Assembly (NCBI GenBank): GCA_028710385.1
Contig: JAQTUC010000078.1
Coordinates: 1-6,964, forward strand
DNA from: Candidatus Omnitrophota bacterium
GTDB taxonomy: Bacteria; Omnitrophota; Gorgyraeia; Duberdicusellales; 4484-171
Length of the DNA: 6,964 bases
Direction of reading: 5' to 3'
Below, in pieces: positions 1 to 5,816 of the stretch. How positions within the stretch are numbered: position 1 is the stretch's first letter; every line of letters starts with the position of its first letter. The notes beneath the pieces are model-generated. The model made no database searches and was not told where the DNA came from. It saw only the letters and a program-made list of their open reading frames with translations. The position numbers were made by a program, and so were the translations under genes.

Positions 1-378
1 CATCCATACGGTGTTGTAACCTATAAAATGTCCGGCAAGGCCAAGCCAGAGCATATGCGAATGAATACGTTGGAGCTCGTCTATTATCATTCTTATATAG
101 TGCGCGCGCTCGGGTATTTTTATCCCTAAAAGATCCTCAACCGCAAGACAATACGCAAAAGGGTGAGAGCTTGAGCATATGCCGCAGATTCTTTCAACCG
201 CAAAAGTAACCTGGTCCCAGTGTTTTGCTTCCGCAATTTTTTCAATTCCCCTGTGATTGTAGCCTATTTCAATTTCAAGCTCTGTTACGCGCTCCCCTTC
301 AACTATAAGGCGGAAAAATTCAGGCTCTTCCTGAAGCGGATGATACGGGCCTATCGGTATTACTCTTTTCTCACTCAT
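1..378 (-). CDS. Group 4 [NiFe]-hydrogenase large (catalytic) subunit, EchE/HycE-like, N-terminal 126 residues
   Basis: This is the catalytic subunit that carries the [NiFe] site where protons and H2 interconvert; it is related to NuoD of complex I. The start is ATG at 378 and the frame stays open to the window edge, so the C-terminal part is missing. Visible marks are a GPYHPLQEEPEFF stretch (residues 10-22), GYNHRGIEK (39-47), and RICGIC (63-68) followed by His72. RxCGIC is the N-terminal nickel-ligand pair (L1) of [NiFe] hydrogenases and is lost in true NuoD. ERARYIR-like and IHSH..WLGLAGH segments (90-117) are typical of group 4 enzymes. The start overlaps the NuoC-like gene by 8 nt and has a good Shine-Dalgarno sequence. 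The second ligand pair (L2) and the subgroup cannot be seen, so an Ech, Mbh or other group 4 label is left open. The family call is firm. Confidence 0.93.
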   Translation of the reverse strand, partial: MSEKRVIPIGPYHPLQEEPEFFRLIVEGERVTELEIEIGYNHRGIEKIAEAKHWDQVTFAVERICGICSSSHPFAYCLAVEDLLGIKIPERAHYIRMIIDELQRIHSHMLWLGLAGHFIGYNTVWM

Positions 379-805
379 TTTTATAATCCTTTCTTAAGGG
401 GTAACTGTTCTTTGGCCAGTCATCGTCAAGCAAAAGATGTTTTAAATTAGGATGGCCATTAAACTTTATGCCCAACAACTCATGGATTTCTCTTTCTACC
501 CAATCGGACGCTTTAAACAAATCAATAAGCGAATCTATTTCCGGGTGTGATTTGTCATCTATAAATATGCGTGCATTAAAAAGTTCTCCGGTCTTGTCTA
601 GCCCGAAGTGATAAATTAACTCAAAATTTTTTTCATTATCTATGCCGGTTATTGTTGAAAGCCTCATTCCGAAATCTTTGTATAGGTTTGCGGCTATTTC
701 TTTTATATCTTTTTTGTCAATTTCAAAATACACTCTTTTGGCGCTTTTTTCTTCCCAATTTTTTATTTTTGCGGAGAGCTTGTTTTTGACTTCTTCTTTT
801 ATCAT
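371..805 (-). CDS. NuoC/EchD-like 30-kDa subunit of a group 4 hydrogenase
   Basis: A 144-residue protein of the complex I 30-kDa subunit family (NuoC, EchD, N-terminal part of HycE). This subunit carries no cofactor and packs against the large subunit in the peripheral arm. The family signature is clear near the C-terminus: DWVEREIHELLGIKF (101-115), GHPNLKHLLLDDDWP (117-131) and PLRKDY (136-141), matching the known ERE.hDLhGI.F.GHP.L...hL..DWP...PLRKD pattern. The N-terminal 60 residues are Lys-rich and poorly conserved, as usual. In this window it is a separate gene, as in Ech, not fused to the large subunit as in HycE. It begins 1 nt after the NuoB-like stop codon and its stop overlaps the large-subunit start by 8 nt. 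Its start has no obvious Shine-Dalgarno sequence, so translational coupling is likely (inference). Confidence 0.92.
   Translation of the reverse strand: MIKEEVKNKLSAKIKNWEEKSAKRVYFEIDKKDIKEIAANLYKDFGMRLSTITGIDNEKNFELIYHFGLDKTGELFNARIFIDDKSHPEIDSLIDLFKASDWVEREIHELLGIKFNGHPNLKHLLLDDDWPKNSYPLRKDYKNE
387..393 (-). promoter_or_regulatory. Shine-Dalgarno site for the hydrogenase large subunit
   Basis: GAAAGGA on the minus strand lies 8 nt before the ATG at 378, inside the end of the NuoC-like gene. It is the clearest ribosome binding site in the window and supports the 8-nt overlapping start of the large subunit. Several other genes of the operon, including the first one, have only weak or no visible Shine-Dalgarno sequence. 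Confidence 0.6.
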
Positions 806-806
806 T

Positions 807-1238
807 TTATTTTTTGTTTTTTTCTGTGACCTTGTTAATTAATTTGGCAATACCTGCAATTATCGCTTCAGGCCGCGGAGGGCAGCCGGGAATGTATACA
901 TCAACAGGAACTATTTCATCAAGAGCGCTTAGCATCGGGTAATTCCCCTTAAATAAATTCTGAGAGCATGGGCAAATGCCCACAGCCGCGACAAATAAAG
1001 GCCTGGGAGCCTGCTCGTAAAGCGCCTTAAGGATTTTTGCGGATTTTTTATTCATGGCACCCGTTATAAGCAAAACATCAGCGTGGCGGATACTCCCCAC
1101 CAGCTGTATTCCAAAACGCTCAATGTCAAATCTCGGCGTAAAACAATCAAGTATTTCTATGTCGCAGTTATTGCAGCTTCCCGCGCTTAAATGATACACC
1201 CAAAGGGATTTTGTAAGTATTTTTTCTTTAAGTTTCAT
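807..1238 (-). CDS. NuoB/EchC-like small subunit of a group 4 hydrogenase, proximal [4Fe-4S]
   Basis: A 143-residue protein of the NuoB / [NiFe]-hydrogenase small-subunit family. It holds the [4Fe-4S] cluster next to the active site and passes electrons to or from the large subunit. The four ligands are visible as Cys22 and Cys25 (GSCNNCDIE), Cys89 (GICPCSQ) and Cys119 (PGCPPRPEAI). The CxxC spacing is the hydrogenase form; NuoB of complex I instead has an adjacent Cys-Cys pair, so this residue pattern independently argues for a hydrogenase. Length fits the short EchC type with no C-terminal polyferredoxin extension and no Tat signal. The start ATG shares one base with the stop of the NuoH-like gene (TAATG), with GGGA a few bases before it. 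The stop is 1 nt from the NuoC-like start. Confidence 0.95.
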   Translation of the reverse strand: MKLKEKILTKSLWVYHLSAGSCNNCDIEILDCFTPRFDIERFGIQLVGSIRHADVLLITGAMNKKSAKILKALYEQAPRPLFVAAVGICPCSQNLFKGNYPMLSALDEIVPVDVYIPGCPPRPEAIIAGIAKLINKVTEKNKK

Positions 1239-2167
1239 TATAATCCCAATTGCGCAAGAATTATGCCTAAAATTCCGAGGGGAAAAAGCAAAAACCAGAA
1301 AAACTGCACAGCGTCTTTTATGCGCATCCTCGGATTTATGTTTTTAATGACGGACATAACAAAAATTATAAGTATATAAATAAGGAAAAATACGAGATAA
1401 CGCTCAAATGTTGTCTGGGTGCGAATTTTAATGAATAAGGAAATTATAAATAATGGCAAAGAAAAATAAAGCATTAATTTTGATATTTTATAAAAGCCTA
1501 AAAGCGGCCCTGAATATTCAATTACAGTGCCTGCCATAATTTCCTGTTCTGCTTCAGCGGCGTCAAACGGAACTATGCATAATTTTGCCTGGACATAAAA
1601 AATTGATAATAAAACCGCAATTGCTCCGGAAAAACTTATTATATTCGGCTTATTTAAAATTTGTAAACCAGTTATATCCGAGAGCATTACTGAATTTCCT
1701 GATTTAACTATTGCAATTATCAAACAGGTGATAAAAACGAACTCATAAGCAAGCATGAGTTTTATTTCTCTGGCTGCCCCGACAAGGGCAAGCGGATTTT
1801 TTGAGGAAAGCGCCCCGAGTATCGTAAAAAGCGACGGTATAAGCAGAAGGTACAAAACAACAATTATATCGCCGAGGAAACTTCTGTTTAGAAAATAATT
1901 ATTTGCTAATATTATGCAGACAAGCGCTGTTGCCGATAAGCTTACTATCGGAGAAAGCATAAACATCATCCGCGAGGCATCTTTAGGAAGTATTGTTTCC
2001 TTAAGGAACAGTTTTGTGACATCAATAAAATTCTGATACCAGGGTGGGCCTATTCTGTACTGGAAACGCGCGGTGAGTTTCCTCTCCAGCCAGAAGCCCA
2101 TGGCTCCTATAAGAAAGGAAAATACAATTCCGGGAAAGATTAAATATTGCGCAAATATCTTTATCAT
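1238..2167 (-). CDS. NuoH/EchB/HycD-like integral membrane subunit
   Basis: A 309-residue hydrophobic protein of the complex I subunit 1 (NuoH) family, which anchors the peripheral arm and belongs to the ion-translocation path. About eight membrane helices can be drawn, near residues 5-25, 67-88, 99-119, 136-155, 178-195, 222-247, 258-275 and 287-306. Conserved loops are visible: ERKLTARFQYRIGP (28-41), SSKNPLALVGAAREIKLMLA (121-140) and PFDAAEAEQEIMAG (200-213) followed by IEYSGP (216-221). The acidic residues of that last loop lie at the membrane/peripheral-arm interface in complex I. The EAEQE...IEYSGP form is the one seen in hydrogenase homologues. Its ATG overlaps the ferredoxin-like gene's stop by 4 nt (ATGA). 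It is the only membrane subunit within the window; no NuoL/M-type antiporter subunit is seen upstream. Confidence 0.94.
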   Translation of the reverse strand: MIKIFAQYLIFPGIVFSFLIGAMGFWLERKLTARFQYRIGPPWYQNFIDVTKLFLKETILPKDASRMMFMLSPIVSLSATALVCIILANNYFLNRSFLGDIIVVLYLLLIPSLFTILGALSSKNPLALVGAAREIKLMLAYEFVFITCLIIAIVKSGNSVMLSDITGLQILNKPNIISFSGAIAVLLSIFYVQAKLCIVPFDAAEAEQEIMAGTVIEYSGPLLGFYKISKLMLYFSLPLFIISLFIKIRTQTTFERYLVFFLIYILIIFVMSVIKNINPRMRIKDAVQFFWFLLFPLGILGIILAQLGL

Positions 2168-2658
2168 TTTTTCTTATACAGTATTTTATCGTCAAGAAAC
2201 CATTTTTTGGAATGCTTTACCGCAAGGAATTCCGAAACAACATAAGTGCTTTGCGTTATGTCGTCTTTTTCAATATCGCGGATTTCAAGCGCGTTGTGCG
2301 GACAGGTCTCAAGGCACAACTGTTTGTTTTTACCTATGCAAAAATCGCATTTTGAATCCAGAAAATCCAGAAAATCGGAAAATATCACGCCGAACGGACA
2401 GGCATGCGAGCAGGTTTTGCAGGAAGTGCATAAAAACTTTGCCCGTTTTATCATTTTATTTTCATCTTTTGCCAGAGCGTTATGGTAGCACGAATTAATG
2501 CAGGGAGCTTCCTCGCATCTGTGGCAAACTACTGCAAAAGTTGCAAATTCCCGAAGCGAAGTTATTCCGATATTTTGCGGGTGGTAAATGTAGCCGCATT
2601 TAACCACGCATTCTTCGCATTTATCGCACTTTTCTAAATCCAAAAATAGCCTTTTCAT
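2164..2658 (-). CDS. Four-cluster [4Fe-4S] ferredoxin-like electron-transfer subunit (HycB/CooF-like)
   Basis: A 164-residue protein with sixteen cysteines arranged as four [4Fe-4S] sites: Cys11/14/17/21, Cys45/48/53/57, Cys77/80/83/87 and Cys104/107/115/119. This is the layout of HycB, HydN, CooF and DmsB-type subunits, which wire an oxidoreductase to a hydrogenase or quinone module. It is unlike the two-cluster EchF. There is no signal peptide, so it should act on the cytoplasmic side. The final 40 residues carry no cysteine and are basic. It sits between the diaphorase-like genes and the membrane subunit, 1 nt after the HydG-like stop and overlapping the NuoH-like start by 4 nt. That position suggests it bridges the NAD(P)H module and the hydrogenase (inference). 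The electron-transfer role is sure; the exact partners are not. Confidence 0.9.
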   Translation of the reverse strand: MKRLFLDLEKCDKCEECVVKCGYIYHPQNIGITSLREFATFAVVCHRCEEAPCINSCYHNALAKDENKMIKRAKFLCTSCKTCSHACPFGVIFSDFLDFLDSKCDFCIGKNKQLCLETCPHNALEIRDIEKDDITQSTYVVSEFLAVKHSKKWFLDDKILYKKK

Positions 2659-2659
2659 T

Positions 2660-3472
2660 TTAATCCCAGATATCCCACATATCTTTTATGTCGTCAAAAA
2701 TAAAAACTGGTCCGTCCTTGCAGATGTAGTATTTGCCAAGCCTGCAATGCCCGCATTTGCCAAGGCCGCAGCTCATATTTTTCTCCATGGATAAATGTAT
2801 ATTTTTTGGTGAAAACCCAAGCTCTAAAAGCTTAAGGCTTGCAAATTTCATCATTATCGGCGGCCCGCAGACAATGCCTTTTGCTTGTTTTGTATCAATG
2901 GGCAGTTTATTCAGAAGGGTTGTTACTATACCTACGTTTCCTTTCCAGGAACTGTCAGCGCGGTCAACTGTTAATCTGAATTCTACGTTTTTTGGTTTTT
3001 TGAATTCTTCAAGAAGGTATTTGTAAACGATATCCTGCGGGCTGCGCGCGCCAAGGCATATAACTATTTTTTTAAAATCATTTATGCGGTTGTATAAGGC
3101 ATAAATAAGCGAGCGAAGAGGCGCAAGCCCAACCCCTCCCCCGACTATCAAAAGCTCTTTATCTTTAAAGCTATCCAGCGGATAACCGTTTCCAAACGGC
3201 CCACGTACGCCAAGCTCGTCCCCTACTTTTGCTTTGTGAAAGAGCTCGGTTACTTTGCCGACCTTCATTATAGTTACTTCAAATGAGTCTTTTTTGTTGG
3301 GGTCTGAAGAGGGCGTAAAAGGCGCTTCCCCGATGCCCGGATAAGTAAGCTCTACAAATTGTCCGGTTTCAAAAGAAAACGCACTGCCTGGTTTAAACAC
3401 AAAAGTTTTTATCGCAGGCGTTTCTTCAATGATATTGGTGATAGTTACTTTGTTCGGAGTGTATATATTCAT
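2660..3472 (-). CDS. hydG: HydG-like FAD/NAD(P)H-binding oxidoreductase subunit (sulfhydrogenase gamma / AsrB family)
   Basis: A 270-residue flavoprotein of the ferredoxin-NADP reductase superfamily, closest in layout to the gamma subunit of group 3b sulfhydrogenases (HydG; unrelated to the [FeFe] maturase of the same name) and to AsrB. The FAD-binding barrel covers about residues 8-98, with a PFTPSSDP flavin-contact segment (51-58) and RGPFGNGYPL (90-99). The nucleotide-binding domain shows VGGGVGLAPLR (110-120) and CGPP (202-205). A C-terminal [2Fe-2S] site has Cys235, Cys240, Cys243 and Cys251 (CGLGKCGHC, then YYIC). It would oxidise NAD(P)H or reduce NAD(P)+ and exchange electrons with the HydB-like partner. 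NADH versus NADPH preference cannot be read from sequence alone. Its ATG overlaps the HydB-like stop by 4 nt. No sulfite reductase subunit (AsrC) or group 3b HydA/HydD accompanies it in the window. Confidence 0.92.
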   Translation of the reverse strand: MNIYTPNKVTITNIIEETPAIKTFVFKPGSAFSFETGQFVELTYPGIGEAPFTPSSDPNKKDSFEVTIMKVGKVTELFHKAKVGDELGVRGPFGNGYPLDSFKDKELLIVGGGVGLAPLRSLIYALYNRINDFKKIVICLGARSPQDIVYKYLLEEFKKPKNVEFRLTVDRADSSWKGNVGIVTTLLNKLPIDTKQAKGIVCGPPIMMKFASLKLLELGFSPKNIHLSMEKNMSCGLGKCGHCRLGKYYICKDGPVFIFDDIKDMWDIWD

Positions 3473-4509
3473 TTTTTAACGGTTTTGCTGTTTTCGTTAA
3501 GCGTTTTAAAAATTTTTCTTATATCAATTTTTCCGGGGCAGCTTTCAGCGCACCTTCCGCAGCCGGTGCAGGCATAGACTTTTATTCTTTCAGGAAAGAA
3601 CTCAAATTTTTTGATGTAACGGTTACGCAGCCTGTATTCGCGTAGCCTCAGCGCGCTTGCTCCGCCTGCAACGCGTGTAAAATTTTTATACTGGCAGCCG
3701 TCCCAGATTCTCCCTTTAAAGTAGCCGTTTTTATCCTTTGTATCAAACAAAAGAAAGCAATGGCAGGTAGGGCAATTCATGATACAGGCTCCGCATTCAA
3801 CGCATCTTAAAGCTTCCTCAGCCCAGAGTTTATCACCATAGCCGTTTTTAATCAGGCTGTTAAGCCGGGATTCATCAGGAAAATCCAGGGAGTTTATTTG
3901 TGATTTAAACTCTTCTACTGTGCGTTTCCGGTTAGCTTCGCGTTCAGCCTGTATCTTATTGTTGGCATCCTCAAAGAGGCTTTTATTTGAAGTTATTATT
4001 TCCTCTCCTTTCTTTGAGCCGACTTCAACCAGATATCCGTCAATAACCTGGGAAATATTTAAATCAAACAAAGCTTCTGGATATGGCATATTCCCCAAAG
4101 CAAGGCAAAAACAGGTTTCCTTAAAAGAAGTGCAATCGCTTGAAATTATTAAATTCTTATCGCGCATTTCCTTATAAAAAAGGTCGATGTCGCCCTCAAG
4201 GAAGACATAATCGTGCATTTTTAGGGAATTTCCAAGATCGCAGGCTTTTGCCCCCACTATACAGAAAGGTTTTGTTTCTTTTGGCGTTTTCGGATTAAAG
4301 TAATTATTAATGTGTTCAACCGAGGACGTGAAGAATTGCCTTAAAGGGTTTACTGTGCGGTATCTGGAAAATTCAAAATTCCCTTTATATTTTTTCCAGA
4401 AATAGTTTTTTCTGGTTTCCTGAGGAATGAATACCCGGTAATCGGCAGACAGGTTGTCCAGAAGCTTTATAAAATTGTTGTTTTTTATGTAAAAGTATTT
4501 GCTTATCAT
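3469..4509 (-). CDS. hydB: HydB-like iron-sulfur subunit (sulfhydrogenase beta / AsrA family)
   Basis: First gene of the hydrogenase operon: a 346-residue protein of the HydB/AsrA family, which relays electrons between the FAD/NAD(P)H subunit and a hydrogenase or sulfite reductase. The C-terminal half carries two cluster motifs: Cys236/239/242/246 (CVECGACIMNCPTCHC) and Cys314/317/320/324 (CTGCGRCAESCP). Family marks upstream are GAKACDLGNS (86-95), SSDC...ETCFCLALG (123-139) and, between the motifs, WDGCQYKNFTRVAGG (269-283). The extra cysteines at 90, 126, 133 and 135 may hold a further cluster. The frame can be extended upstream to a TTG at 4575, but that codon lies between the -35 and -10 boxes of the operon promoter, so ATG 4509 is chosen. 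No clear Shine-Dalgarno sequence precedes it; instead a perfect palindrome ends 6 nt before the ATG. Its stop overlaps the HydG-like start by 4 nt. Confidence 0.9.
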   Translation of the reverse strand: MISKYFYIKNNNFIKLLDNLSADYRVFIPQETRKNYFWKKYKGNFEFSRYRTVNPLRQFFTSSVEHINNYFNPKTPKETKPFCIVGAKACDLGNSLKMHDYVFLEGDIDLFYKEMRDKNLIISSDCTSFKETCFCLALGNMPYPEALFDLNISQVIDGYLVEVGSKKGEEIITSNKSLFEDANNKIQAEREANRKRTVEEFKSQINSLDFPDESRLNSLIKNGYGDKLWAEEALRCVECGACIMNCPTCHCFLLFDTKDKNGYFKGRIWDGCQYKNFTRVAGGASALRLREYRLRNRYIKKFEFFPERIKVYACTGCGRCAESCPGKIDIRKIFKTLNENSKTVKK

Positions 4510-4515
4510 GTTTAT

Positions 4516-4535
4516 ATTGTGAATTTTTTCACAAT
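4516..4535 (-). promoter_or_regulatory. Probable Rex operator (NADH/NAD+ sensing repressor) in the hydrogenase operon leader
   Basis: A perfect palindrome with 8-nt arms and a 4-nt centre; the 18-nt core at 4517-4534 reads TTGTGAA-TTTT-TTCACAA on the plus strand. It equals the known Rex consensus TTGTGAA-N4-TTCACAA. Rex represses fermentative and hydrogenase genes when NADH/NAD+ is low and leaves DNA when NADH rises. The site is centred about 34 nt downstream of the predicted transcription start and ends 6 nt before the HydB-like ATG, a position that suits a repressor. The same bases also fit the looser CRP/FNR pattern TGTGA-N6-TCACA, but the fully matching outer and inner bases and the downstream position favour Rex. 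In RNA it could fold into an 8-bp hairpin with an AAAA loop. No rex gene is in the window. Confidence 0.75.
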
Positions 4536-4565
4536 CAATTTCAAAATAAAAAAAGAGATTTAGAT

Positions 4566-4593
4566 AGTATAACAATAAACTTTTTTATGTCAA
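4566..4593 (-). promoter_or_regulatory. Sigma70-type promoter of the hydrogenase operon
   Basis: On the minus strand a perfect -35 box TTGACA (4593-4588) is followed after 16 nt by TATACT (4571-4566), one base from the -10 consensus. Transcription should start near 4559, giving a leader of about 50 nt that contains the palindromic operator. The promoter lies in the 108-nt gap between the regulator gene and the operon, with no convincing terminator between them. It is the best promoter match in the window and sits where an operon of seven tightly packed genes needs one. Confidence 0.75.
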
Positions 4594-4617
4594 GATAAAA
4601 GCGCAGGCAGTTTAAGG

Positions 4618-5805
4618 CTAGGTGCGTGTTTTTTCAAAAATCGCTTTTTGTATTTTTAGCGCAGCCTCTATGTCCTCAATTGTTATAAAACCGCAGTCTG
4701 TCAGTATTTCTCCCAGTATTATTCCTCTCTTCCAGTGAAGGGTGAGCGCTTCTTCAAGCTGCTCCTCGGTTATTTTTTTCTGCTCAATAAGTATCTGGCC
4801 TATGGGCTTGTAGGAATTTTTCAAAAATTCCTCCTTTTTGTAGACCAGGAGGTCTTCTTTGTTGTTTGTTGAAGTCCTTCTGTCTGCCATAAATTTGCTT
4901 CCGGGCACGGTTTTCAAATATTTTTTTACTTCCGCAACGCGCTCGTTGATTTCAACCATGCTTTTAAGTTCTTCGGGTTTGTTTTTGTTTACAACTGCAA
5001 TGGTTACGCTCATAAGCGGCATTTTGCGGATTTGCTTGGCGCGGTTACGCGCGATAATAAAATTTTGCTCCCTGTCTTTCCTGCAGTAATGGTAAGGCAT
5101 AAGGTTGTCAAACATAAAAATAAAGTAGCGGCAGATTTCTTTATGTTTGTCCGGAGTTGTTATGAAAACAAAATCATCACCGCCTATGTGGCCCATGAAA
5201 TCATCGGCATTGCCGAATTTTTTAATTACGCTGTAAAGGATGTAGGCGGTCTGCATCAGCGCTTTGTCGCCTTTTATGTAGCCGTAGACATCGTTGAAGG
5301 ATTTAAAATTATCAATATCTATGTGGGCAAAGGAAAACGGAGTATTTTTTTCAAGCCTTTCTTTGACTGTGTCTTCTATCAGACGCGCTCCCGGAAGCCC
5401 GGTTAAAGAACTTGAATAGAAACTGTATTGTGAGCGCTTTATGGCTATTTCTATGCGTGTTCTTAAGTCAAGCGGGTCAGGCGGTTTTATGAGGTAATCG
5501 TCAACGCCCTGCTTAAGGGTAAGCAGCTGCTCCCTTAACTGCCCTTTATTTATCAGCGTAATTATGGGAATAAGCGCGGTTATAAAGTCTTCTTTAAGGA
5601 GCCTGCATATTTCAAGGTGTGATTTTGTTGCGGAATGCACATCTATTACTATGGCGTCAGGCGATATTTTTTTGATTGCGCTTATGCCTTCCAGCTTAAG
5701 TTCGTGTATAAAAACTTCGTACCCCCATCCGTCAAAGCAGAAATGAAGGATGTCCCTCAGGTGTTTATCCGATGAAATAATTAAAATCTTTTTTACTTTT
5801 TTCAT
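4618..5805 (-). CDS. Response regulator with GGDEF domain and C-terminal MshEN/GspE-N-like domain
   Basis: A 395-residue cytoplasmic signalling protein. The receiver domain (about 5-122) has the phospho-acceptor Asp55, Thr83 and Lys107; the usual acidic pair is Ser12-Asp13, so one acid is replaced. The GGDEF domain (about 130-310) has FAHIDIDNFKSFND (159-172), GYIKGD (175-180) and signature GGDDF (208-212), a variant of GG(D/E)EF. The product-inhibition I-site RxxD reads Asn199-x-x-Asp202. Diguanylate cyclase activity is plausible but unproven. Residues 334-386 form two 24-residue repeats with a 5-residue spacer, the layout of MshEN domains that bind c-di-GMP, though several binding positions differ. 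No sensor kinase gene is nearby. It is separated from both neighbours, by 38 nt upstream and 108 nt downstream, and probably has its own promoter. Target process unknown; MshEN-like tails are common in type II secretion/type IV pilus ATPases. Confidence 0.9.
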   Translation of the reverse strand: MKKVKKILIISSDKHLRDILHFCFDGWGYEVFIHELKLEGISAIKKISPDAIVIDVHSATKSHLEICRLLKEDFITALIPIITLINKGQLREQLLTLKQGVDDYLIKPPDPLDLRTRIEIAIKRSQYSFYSSSLTGLPGARLIEDTVKERLEKNTPFSFAHIDIDNFKSFNDVYGYIKGDKALMQTAYILYSVIKKFGNADDFMGHIGGDDFVFITTPDKHKEICRYFIFMFDNLMPYHYCRKDREQNFIIARNRAKQIRKMPLMSVTIAVVNKNKPEELKSMVEINERVAEVKKYLKTVPGSKFMADRRTSTNNKEDLLVYKKEEFLKNSYKPIGQILIEQKKITEEQLEEALTLHWKRGIILGEILTDCGFITIEDIEAALKIQKAIFEKTRT

Positions 5806-5816
5806 CTTACAAGTAC

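Noticed and set aside
1..2167. Annotating the NuoB/C/D/H-like genes as complex I (NADH:quinone oxidoreductase)
   Set aside because: The large subunit keeps RICGIC and the small subunit has the hydrogenase CxxC, and the other complex I genes are absent, so group 4 hydrogenase fits better.
2073..2498. Plus-strand open frame of 141 codons across the NuoH-like/ferredoxin-like junction
   Set aside because: It runs antisense to two strongly supported genes, spans their overlap, and its translation shows no recognisable domain.
2660..4509. Annotating the HydB/HydG-like pair as anaerobic sulfite reductase subunits AsrA/AsrB
   Set aside because: The families are related, but there is no AsrC sirohaem subunit here and the pair is co-transcribed with hydrogenase genes, so an electron-input module for the hydrogenase is the better call.
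4517..4534. Reading the palindrome as a CRP/FNR/HcpR-type site (TGTGA-N6-TCACA)
   Set aside because: It does fit that looser pattern, but all 14 fixed bases of the Rex consensus are matched and the downstream position suits a repressor, so Rex is preferred. It is kept as the main alternative.
4594..4620. Possible rho-independent terminator after the receiver-GGDEF gene
   Set aside because: Only a 4-bp CGCA/TGCG stem with a long loop precedes CTTTTA; this is too weak to call.
5032..5406. Plus-strand open frame of 124 codons inside the receiver-GGDEF gene
   Set aside because: It is the mirror of the GGDEF coding region, with no separate promoter or ribosome site and no family resemblance.
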